A stretch of DNA of 64,000 bases from Daphnia carinata (taxonomy: Eukaryota; Arthropoda; Branchiopoda; Diplostraca; Daphniidae): contig NC_081335.1 in NCBI RefSeq assembly GCF_022539665.2, positions 6,200,001-6,264,000 of the forward strand. Reading direction: 5' to 3'. Below the pieces are notes generated by a model that was not told where the DNA came from, made no database searches, and saw only the letters and a list, made by a program, of their open reading frames with translations. Within the stretch, counting starts at the first letter, position 1. Every line of letters starts with the position of its first letter. Of the stretch, positions 55,225 through 64,000 are shown piece after piece. The position numbers and the translations under genes were made by a program.

Positions 55225-55995
55225 GTCCACCCTCCTCAGTGAAATTTCACATCATTCAATTTCGTTTTTAAAAATTTTGGAAATATTCGTTTTTTTTGTT
55301 GAAATTTAATGATCATTAGTTAATGACAATTTTGTTAACGATCATTAAAAAAATTCATTTTCGTTTTCTAATGTTTCAAGGTAAAAGAGAAATCTCGATT
55401 CGTAAATTTCTTAATTTTTTTGTCTTTCATGAACAAAAAACGTTTCGAAACAAATTTTTAATTATTGAAAAAATGCCGGATTGTTTTGATTTTTACGAAA
55501 AAAAAATTAAAATTGCTTATACAGAGGCAAGTAGAGAGTCACGAAAGCAAATGTTTAAACCTTGAGAAAGAAAGAAAAACCTGGTATAGAGAAACGGAAA
55601 TGGAATAAATGAATAATAAATAAAAATAGTGAAACCGAGAGTCAAGGCTTCGAAAAATTGAGCAGTTGGAAATTTAATTAGGCGATGTTTTTACTAGTTT
55701 TGTATTAAATTCATTTGTATGTAGATTTTTCTAGAAAGGGAAATCTAATTGTACCAATTTACGCTGTTTGACTTGATTCTTAATTCTTAGGAATTTTGCT
55801 ATTCTTTCCCCCAAAACCCCAATATATGTTTATGTATAGGAAAAATAAAACGGAAACGAAATTTAGGAAAACGGAACCCAAATTCTTCGTTTCGATTTCG
55901 TTTTTTAAATTTTATTACAAATCGTTATCGATTTGGTTTCGTTTCCAAAAAACCGTTCGTTAACGAACGATTTTTGTTTTTCGTTTCGTTAACGC
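55225..55995. mobile_element. Possible hAT-type MITE with CGTTAACG palindromes
   Basis: The right part (55850-55995) is dense in TTTCGTTTCG, CGTTCGTTAACGAACG and CGTTAACGCG, ending GCGACAACACTAC, a style of end found in some hAT-like elements. The left part (55255-55380) has TTCGTTTT and GTTAACGATC words. Ends and duplication could not be fixed. The plus frame 55323-55565 lies inside. Confidence 0.3.
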
Positions 55996-56786
55996 GACAA
56001 CACTACAAGAATGCCATGTTAGGCAGTAAATTCAAGCTTAAAGTTGTCTTATGGTCTCTCTTTCGATTTTCGGTCACCCGGACATCTTGTAAGGGGTGGA
56101 ACCCAAAAAGGCAGGCAGTTTTTTTTGGGCAGTAGGTAATTCCAGGATTGCCATTAGCTTGTTTGTAGATTTCGCCGATCGACATTTCGTTCTATAATAT
56201 TGCATCACTTTACCAACGCAACCCACACACAAGCAAAAGTCCTCAGACTGTATTGCAGTGACATTGAAGGTCATGTTAAAAAGTGACACCGAAAAAATGT
56301 AGCTAAAATTACGTAAATTCTATTTTCCCTTTAGGGAGTTGATGATGAATTATCTTATTTTATTTTAGGTAATGGTACCTAAAACCATTATATTGAAATT
56401 ATAAATTTTAGCAGTCTCTTGTCATGCAACTACTGCACATTATTAATAGTTTTGGTTAGAGATTTTTCATTAAATGGAAATCAGATGCACGGTGTAACTG
56501 AAAATTTTCTGTGAAATTTTTAGGCATTTAGAAGCATAGGATTTTACAAGCTAAAAACTTTGTTTGAAACTACCGATGATTGATCAACATTGATTCCAAA
56601 AAAGTTAAATTGGCGTATTTGTTCGAATGTTTGGGCTATTAGCGGTTAAACATCCCGAAAAAAGCTAAACGTGGTTCTAAAATCAGCAAATTCCTTACAT
56701 TAATTAACTGATATGTAATTAAAGCTACCTATTTTTTACAAAATACCATGAAATAAACAAAAATATTTCAGAAAATAGGTAGCCTT
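55996..56786. other. No recognisable gene
   Basis: Short minus frames at 56003-56289 overlap in two phases and resemble no known family. Confidence 0.4.
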
Positions 56787-58250
56787 CACTGTTAAAAATA
56801 TGTACTTTTTTCGGTAATTTACCTCCTCTAAAATGGGTAATTTTACCTAAAAACGGTGATTTTCAGTTTTTGCGAAAAATATGGTGAATTTTCACCCGAA
56901 AAATATATTTTGGGTTTTACACACCAGATAACGGGTTGACGCATCAGAAAATGGTGTTAAAAAACTAAAAAATGAAGTTGCTACCCCGAAAGGTGGCGCT
57001 GTTAATTGTTTATGTTTTCAATGAAACTTGAAACGGCCAGACATCATAAAAATAGTTCGTCTGTTGTGCTCTGACTTTTAACTCTTGTGAGTTCCAGATT
57101 TGCTGCCTCATGGAAATTCAAGTAGAAAATACAGGTATGCCATATTAATACGTGAATTTAAATGTGTAGCACTGTTTGCCTCCGATTAGTATTACAGTAT
57201 GTATATTCGCTGCTCTTCGCCGTTAGTAATCCAATGTGTAGTCGTGAATTGTACTGTTCGTACACGGACAAAAAAAAGAAATGCTGTCACATTATAGGAC
57301 AGTTCGTCGAGGCGATCGTACATTTGATGCACATTGGTTGGCTGGTTGTGAAAGAAGATATCCAACCGAAGGTGACTAAGAAAACATTTGCGGTCTCACC
57401 GGCCAACATTCTTTGAAGGAAATATTGAAGTTGCAGCATCTACTTTTCAACAGAAGAACAAGTGCTTCAGAAGCCCCACAGCTAGTAAGTAGAATAAATT
57501 TTGTTTTCCATATCCATGAACTTAAAAAATATTAATTTTGTTTATAGTGACTTTACGTTATTTCTCCTCTGTCTGTCTGATGAAAGAAAATTTAATCAAG
57601 TAGATTTTCAGACTGCTATGGAAGCAACAAATATAAAATTACAAATTATAAAATTTTATCTGACTATTGTTTTAATTATTAGGAATCAGCTAACCTAGCA
57701 AGTTGCATCGAGCAAGAAACAAGAGGATCACTGTTCATCCTTAATAGATTAAAGGCGACCTGCTACGTCTTCCACTTTAAATACAACGGTAAGGTTCAAA
57801 GCGCATTGTGGTTTCTTCAGTCCTACGTTTTAGGCGTAAAGGACGAAGCAACTGATATTTGTGCATCTGTTCATTCCCTTTCCGCATTGGTGGATAAAAT
57901 GTAGACTTCTTCATTGTGTTTGTAACTGCACAGAGCTCGAAATCTATACTTTTGTGTTAATCTTAATCTGTTAACTAAGATACAGTAACAATAAATAACA
58001 TTTTCAGTTGGATTTACTGCAATTATTTCAATTATTCATATAAGTAACTAGTACACGAACGGGCCATTTGGTTTCATATTTCGGTAAATATGTGTTGTAA
58101 CTTAGGTGTCATTTTAACCACTTTTCGGAGGACTTTTACCAATTTCAGGGAGCCTCCCCTAAATTTTTTTAGGTGATATTTCCACCCATCTGGCAGAGTC
58201 CGACTTAGGTGCAAATTTCACCGAAATTCGAGGCTTTTTTTTAAATAGTG
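56787..58250 (+). mobile_element. CACTA/EnSpm-like transposon, copy 2, internally deleted
   Basis: Starts CACTGTTAAAAATATGTAC and ends TTTTTTTTAAATAGTG, with TT on both sides (2-bp duplication). The first ~900 bp match the 5' end of copy 1 in the opposite orientation: the non-coding lead with CCAGATAACGGG words, the finger exon (57162-57416, decayed) and the second exon start SDERKFNQVDFQTAMEAT (57565-57630). It then jumps to the 3' part, where a frame reads RLKATCYVFHFKYNGKVQSA (about 57745-57810) and ends at a stop near 57902. 1464 bp in all, so most of the transposase is deleted. Confidence 0.8.
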
Positions 58251-58292
58251 TTGCATTAGTTTTTGGTAGGCTTATTTATAATAGTGCCACTT

Positions 58293-58646
58293 TCAAAGAT
58301 ATGTAGCTTTAATTGTCGATATGTGGGAGAAACTTCCTATTGTAGGTAATATTGCATGAAAAAGGCAAAATGTTACCCCAAATTTTTTTTTTTTAATTTG
58401 AATAGCATATTGCCTAAAAATGGCTGTCATTTTATCATTCTTGGACTTAAGCAAAAATGGTTTGATGTAAAAATGATCTATTTGATATGTAACCTGTTCG
58501 AAACGGAATCCTTCGTTAACTTCCATAATTGAAGTAATCTGCGATGCTTCCCGTCGACTGAGTTGTATTACGTAATAAATGATAATGAGTAACATTGATT
58601 TTGAAAAAAATCCGATCACGTTCTCCATTCTCGATATCATCACCAT
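58293..58646 (-). CDS. Hypothetical 117-residue protein with an N-terminal hydrophobic segment
   Basis: An open minus-strand frame begins MVMISRMENVIGFFSKSMLL and continues into a hydrophobic stretch (IIIYYVIQLS), which could be a signal anchor. The middle (FRFEQVTYQIDHFYIKPFLL) looks protein-like in composition. No family is recognised and no partner exon was found. It may be a remnant of a membrane protein or chance. Confidence 0.25.
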   Translation of the reverse strand: MVMISRMENVIGFFSKSMLLIIIYYVIQLSRREASQITSIMEVNEGFRFEQVTYQIDHFYIKPFLLKSKNDKMTAIFRQYAIQIKKKKFGVTFCLFHAILPTIGSFSHISTIKATYL

Positions 58647-58699
58647 TTGTCCTACACAAAAATCAATGGAGATTAAGATTTAAAATAGTAAAAGAAATT

Positions 58700-60419
58700 T
58701 TATTCTATATTTATGGTTTCTTGAAATTTTCGTATGGAATATTTTAAGACTAATTGAAACTTAAGCCAAATGAAATGAAAAGTTTGGCTCTCGATGTTTA
58801 GTAATGCATGGAATATACGTATATAAGATATAGAATTATACAGCCACGACTGTATAATATTGCGCTTGCACTGGGGTATATTAGAGGATGGCGGTCTTTA
58901 CTTCGTAGTCTATGTTTTCAGTTATACCAACATTGGATTTCGATATTTTGAGGAAAATCGATTCGAATGCCAATCAAATATCCCCTATTCAAAAATTTTT
59001 CGAGTCCAAATCAAACTGTGCGACTATTCAGATTAGATTTGACTTTAGTTTGACTTTGATTTGACCAATCGTATACACTTCTTGTCAATCGTCAAGGGCT
59101 AGGTTTTTTGTTTCAATTGTCCCACGTTGTGATTGGCCCCACCTTGTTCTACCTACATTATAGCTAATATTCAACGAAATATTTTATAAGGGAAAATTTT
59201 TCACTTGAATCAGCAATTTTTTTAGTTCCAAAATTCCAATAAGGAACTAAATTCAAAAAATAAATATAGCTATTAATAACTAATAAAAAACGTTATAAAC
59301 TAGTAACCCCATGCTTTGGCAAGATATTTATGTGTTTTAAGGGGAACTTATTCGTAATTTCTGAAAAAACAGAGACGTAAATAGCAAATGTGCTGCAATT
59401 AGACATATTGTGCATAGCTTAATCCTATAAAAGTGACTGAAAAATTTTAAATAATCCCCCTAAGATGATCTTTGCAGCTACCACCGCCCCCATCAAGTAG
59501 GGATGCCTAAATACATGCCTAAGTGGTTGGCCTAACCTAAAATGTCTGCCGTACGCGTTCATCCAACTTTTTTATTCCAATATCGTCACCAATAAGTTCA
59601 CGCAGATTTTTTGTTTTTGGAAAAGGAATGAATTTGTGTGCTCGTTTTGGTTTCATTTTCTCATGGTGACGTAAAATGTTTTTGCATGAAAACGTATCAG
59701 CAGAGCTTGCTGATTTTTACAAGGTTTCCTATTTTTTATCGGTGTAAAAAAATTTCTCGATGTGGGTCGAATTTTTTAAGTCGTTCAAGCCTCTCCTTGC
59801 TCCAGATTTCACACGTTACAAAAATTAGTTTTTTATTTCATTTGTGAATAGGAAGAAACAGCGTTTTGTTGCAATTACCAAAAATGCGAATTCATCATGC
59901 AATACTCAACAACTTGATACGTGTTAGCCTATTTTAAAAATATAACGCTGTAACAAATAATCCGTACTACCTAATCACGGTGAAGATATCACCCGAATTG
60001 ATAAATATGGCAATCGGTGGGTGATTAAATGATAGGTCTTGAATAACAACGATGATGTAGGACCTTTAGTACTAACGGTGTGAACTGCTCTGAATGTTGT
60101 AAAATACTAATATCTGGAAAATAAAAAAGTTTTTAGTAGTAGATGTGCAGTGCGTTGTTGCGATCTCACACAAGTCATAGTAGATTGCATCCCTCCGGTG
60201 AAACTTTTACCATACCTGAAAGTTTAAAATGAGAACATATATGGTTAATATTATAAAATTGCGCTGAAACATGATCTACTCTAAATTATGAATGTGATGG
60301 AAAAACTATTGTCCGAAAACATTGTTAAAATGGAAACAATTTGTGGCGGGTTATAGCTACTCCAAAAAAAGTAAATAAATTAAATTTTCGCATTTGACTG
60401 AATTTTGGGGTTACGTTCC
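58700..60419. other. No recognisable gene
   Basis: AT-rich. At 58935-59080 the words CCAAATCAAA, GATTTGACTTT and AATCGATTCGAAT recur, similar to hAT subterminal repeats at 10330 and 61140, but no element ends are visible. Confidence 0.4.
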
Positions 60420-61010
60420 ATTCACAATTTTCGTGTAAGAAACCGCAACGTTCTTAGACTTGTGAACGAAATAAATCTCAAATTCGTTGGTCTGGAAAGC
60501 TCAAACTTAGAATCTTCCTGGGTTTTGTTGTTTAGCTAGGGGAGGTAGGGCGTGGTTGGAACAAAAAACTCATTTTTGTTCCCTAAGATTACAAAAATCG
60601 TCCAACTAAGCAAAAAAAATATATATGTTTGTAGCCAGTTATCTCAGCTACATGAAAATATTTTTTTTGGGGGGGTTCGGCCAAGAAGAACATCTGTTAT
60701 GGGTAAAAAAAAACAGGCGGTACCTCAAGATGTTTCAATTGCCAATCCTTTCCGGACAACTGAAACAGAGCGTCTGGGCAATTGAAACGTGGGGTTTCCC
60801 ACAAAGGAGCTCACGTTTTTATAAAGAAACTAAAATGACGATATCTCAGAATTTGGGACACATATTTCGATGAAATTTTTACTAAAATATAGAAAACGTT
60901 ATTCTACATTTTTTAAGGTATTTTAGAACTTCCTGGAACAACTAAATATTATCTAATGAATATTTGTAATTTTTCAGATTAGCTTCATAGTCAGTGTATT
61001 GCATTTGGTA
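60420..61010. repeat. Dispersed AT-rich repeat E, copy 2
   Basis: Direct counterpart of 53820-54600, without the tandem unit. Overlapping plus frames (60552-60873) are not conserved with copy 1 and are not genes. Confidence 0.6.
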
Positions 61011-61136
61011 CTTTTTAAAACTTAAAATCAAATCCTTGAAAAAAAGGCTCGGCAAATCATTCCAAATCAAATCAGGGTGAAAAACCGGTTTTTCAAATAA
61101 AATCTTTGAAAATATGGCTGAAATCCAAATCATTTT

Positions 61137-61188
61137 ATATTTTTAAAAATCCAAATCAAATCCAAATCAAATCCAAATCAAATCCAAT
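61137..61188 (+). repeat. 11-bp tandem (CAAATCCAAAT)
   Basis: Four units in a row, just past the stop of the hAT gene. It probably belongs to the subterminal repeats of that element. Confidence 0.75.
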
Positions 61189-63742
61189 TTATTTTACTTT
61201 TTTCTCTTGCCGATTGACAGTTTCCAAAAGATGAGCATTTCGTTTAATGAATACAAGCATGTCAAACAATTTGGGTTTTATCTTGTTTCTTTTTGCTGAC
61301 AAAATGTCAACTGCCGTGCTAAATGCACGCTCAATATTAGCGGAAGAACATGGAATTCCCATGATATCCCTTGCAATTGGGGCTAAGGCTAGGAATCTAT
61401 GTTGATTAAGATTCCAATATTCACATGGACTAAAATCAAGACCAAATTGACCCTTTTCATTCACAATTGGGGGCTCTTTCAGATAGTTATCAAATTCATC
61501 GAGCACTTTCGACACACCCCTTGACAAAGTTCGTGGGCGAACGAGCACGCTGGCAAGTAGAGGACGGATGGATTGTCTTGCTCGCTTATGAACAGGTGTA
61601 GCTGATGGATTTTCATTTGCTTTACGTGTTCTTTCATCTTCAGCACCACTGCCAGAGTTGTCTTCATTGTCTCCCCCTTCTTCGTTACCACCTAAAATTT
61701 CAAATAATAAATTCAACCATATAAATCAGCTTACCTAAGACACAAATGTGTATAAGACGCATGAATGTAAAAGTGGTTTTCATACCGACTGTACGATAGC
61801 GCAATCTCAGTAATTCCTTAGCAGTAGCAATGACGTCTTCTTCGTCTTCTCCGGCTGCTGTTATCCACGTTCCCTTTATTCTTGGGTCAAGCAGTGATCC
61901 TGCAATAGTTAAGAAAGTTAAAGAAATAGTATCATAACCATATCAGTGACTTCAACGTTAATACATACCCAATACAAAAAAGGTGTCTTTTGTAACCCAT
62001 CCCAATCGTTTAGTGAGAGATGTGCTTAATTCTTCTGCCATGCTTTTGCAAGAAATTATGAATTTTGCTTCGTGATTCATTTTTGGGTCCGAAGAACATT
62101 GGTTTACCAAATCCAAATAAAATGGAATTACCAATCCTACTGTTTCCGTATCCTTCTGGAAAACGTCTGTTGCAATTTTGAAGGGCTCTAGTAGGGTAAC
62201 GAACTCTTTTAAACATTTCAGTTGCAGAGATGAATGTGATTCGTGAGCTTTGCAAGCATTCAATTTAGACTGAAGGGTTGGGTCAATATCGACGGCGTTG
62301 AGGAAGTACTTCACAATTGAAAATTGCGAATTCCATCTAGTAAGATTCATCATTGGTATTTTAAATCCGACGGAATCTACCAGAACCTTAGTATCTACGA
62401 CACTTCGCCGAACCCCTCCTACTATCTTACACAACAAATCCAGGGCCTCCGAAACTAATTTCTAAAAAAATTTGAGAACTGGTTAGGGGACAGCAAACAA
62501 GGAAATTGAAACAATGAACTGATACTTACATCGAGTGCCTTAAGGCCATCTTTAATGACTAACTGTGCCTGATGAGGCAAACATCCTGCGTGAGACGAAG
62601 TGGCTGTGACAAAACCCGTCTCGTTGATTTTCCAGCTGTTTTCAGGTATCAGCTCTGCGAGGTCAATTTCTAATGCAGATACTAGATTTTCAATGACGAT
62701 ATCTTCATTTTGCGAACCGTCAGCTGATGACGTACACTCTAAGTATTCTGGAATCAAAACGTAATTTGGTACTTCATCCATTCCGGCTTCGAGTTCTAGT
62801 TCAATGAATTCATCTTCCTTGTCTTCTCTGATGAAATTTGAGAGTTGTAATTGAAATGCAGCAGTCATGTTTGACGCATTATCAGTCACAGTGCGAACAA
62901 CCTGGAAATATAAATGAATCATTATGCAGAATCGTAGAAATACAAAGATAAGGTACTAACCTTTCCATTCAGTTCCTTGAGTAGATTGATGGTATGATAC
63001 CATATCTCATTTTTTCATAGCTCGGAATTTGATATGTAGGTGCGAGAAATGAGATCAGCTTCCGAAATCCCTCTCGTTGCACTATTGTTAAAGGCAAATT
63101 GTCTGAAACAATCATTTCGTCTAAAAGAGTGTCAATTTTCTTTTGAGTATCTTTTGGTATTTTTGGTGTTGCTATGAAATTCTTCATGGAAGACTGGTTT
63201 GTTAGGTTTGGTTTCCCTCCTCCTTTTACTTTGTTATAATCTTCTTCGTGGCATCTTCTTAAATGTCGGATGAAATTGGAAAAGGAATCTGCATGTCCGT
63301 GGTGATATTTCCCGTTGTTGCAATACTTACATTGCGCGAAGACCTTTCCGCTTGCGTAATCAGTATGCCAGTTCTTCCAGCAATTAGTTCTCCAGAGAGG
63401 CCACTTCGTTTGATCAAAGGTTGGCGTTTTCACAGCGTTTTTTGGTAGTTCTACTGGGATGGATCTTACTCCCTTGTCCAGAACATCTTCGTCTTCAGAT
63501 GACATTTCATCTCCATCAGGAGCACTTGCCTCCCCTTCATATTGGGTTTCTGTAATAGTGTCTTCTTCCTCCTCTTCGTACAATAATGGATCCTGAATGG
63601 AAGGGGCTATTGCACGGTTACATTCTCTAACTTGCGATGCACCTCTTGATGCCCCTCTTGATCCAGCTCTTGATCCACCTCTTGATCCAACTCGTGATCC
63701 TCTTGAAGCACCACGCTTGCTGCCACTACCTGGTCCACCCAT
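61189..63742 (-). pseudogene. hAT-family transposase, BED finger, five exons, first catalytic block deleted
   Basis: Exons: 63742-62961, 62901-62530, 62461-61970, 61899-61786, 61691-61189; all four introns are GT-AG and the codons join in phase. Exon 1: an N-terminal run of GSRGGSRAGSRGASRGAS type, an acidic stretch, then a BED finger (CKYCNNGKYHHGH...HLRRCH). Exon 2: VVRTVTDNASNM (second Asp). Exon 3: LTRWNSQFSIV. Exon 5: the dimerisation domain with CSSANIERAFSTA and LSAKRNKIKPKL. Inside exon 1, near 62985-63000, the frame jumps from PSYEKMRY to YHTINLLKELNGK: the block with the first Asp (TDxW type, about 130 residues) is missing. The protein cannot transpose by itself; a binding role is possible but unproven. 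Confidence 0.85.
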
Positions 63743-64000
63743 GTTTAATCACCTAAGAATGAAACCTGATAAATATGAGGACTTAAATCTTAGACAAAGA
63801 TAAGATCAGAAATGCAAACCCTATGTATCTGTGGGATGTTAGAATGAGGACCCACAAACTCACTCGAAGACTTTTGCTGTCTTAAATGTGACACTTGACA
63901 GTGGCTGTCTGTGGCTATGGTACAAATTAGAGGCAAAGTCAGCAAAAACTGGAAATAGAATATATGGGAGAGTCAACCAGTTAGGCGCAAACAAAAATAG
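63743..64000. other. 5' flank of the hAT gene, window edge
   Basis: No gene. The hAT 5' terminal repeat would be expected in this direction but was not recognised before the window ends. Confidence 0.4.

Noticed and set aside
63597-63803. Plus-strand frame with repeated LDPxLDP words
   Set aside because: Antisense shadow of the GSR/GAS repeats at the start of the hAT protein.

Overview
The window looks like a stretch of an AT-rich arthropod nuclear genome, most likely a branchiopod crustacean of the Daphnia type. I infer this from four things: genes with introns and GT-AG boundaries; a secreted-type protein built from tyrosine-rich YYTTTYAAP repeats; a GT10 alpha-1,3-fucosyltransferase; and an animal transposon set (BEL/Pao, Ty1/copia with the half-initiator-tRNA primer site, hAT, MULE, animal CACTA/EnSpm). 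No prokaryotic, plasmid or CRISPR features were seen. Species identity is inference. All calls come from reading the sequence by eye.

Layout. 1-960: decayed, intron-containing MULE transposase (minus). 1459-2899: two head-to-head copies of a DNA repeat with CCCACACGGCAC ends (family A). 3.0-7.0 kb: gene-poor, with a tRNA-like relic and short repeats. 7.15-10.43 kb: broken hAT element, apparently sitting inside another A copy. 10.69-12.48 kb: the best host-type gene, a five-exon DUF4806-like protein (minus). 13.0 kb: foldback MITE. 14.1-18.9 kb: tyrosine-rich repeat gene split by a copia element with near-identical LTRs. 19.3-27.4 kb: two copies of an unrecognised two-gene unit (family C) facing each other; the spacer holds a GMP synthase fragment and repeats. 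27.4-30.8 kb: CACTA/EnSpm-like transposon with a C2H2 zinc-finger N-terminus (minus). 31.9-32.9 kb: foldback element with 10-bp target duplications (family B). 34.6-35.5 kb: partial C copy. 37.5-43.7 kb: BEL/Pao element with gag misplaced behind pol, its integrase split by an A element that is itself split by a B element. 43.9-48.5 kb: fucosyltransferase gene flanked by imperfect inverted repeats. 49.8-51.5 kb: terminal-inverted-repeat element D. 52.3-53.3 kb: the most complete A copy. 53.8-61.0 kb: dispersed AT-rich repeats and an internally deleted CACTA copy (56.8-58.25 kb). 61.2-63.7 kb: five-exon hAT/BED-finger transposase gene whose first catalytic block is deleted.

Taken together this is a transposon graveyard around three host-type loci: the DUF4806-like gene, the tyrosine-rich gene and the fucosyltransferase. 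Nesting gives relative ages: BEL, then A, then B; and host tyrosine-rich gene, then copia. The MULE relic is a plausible source family for the B foldbacks, and the CACTA gene for its internally deleted derivative; both links are inference. A and D also show 2-bp target duplications but no transposase was found for either.
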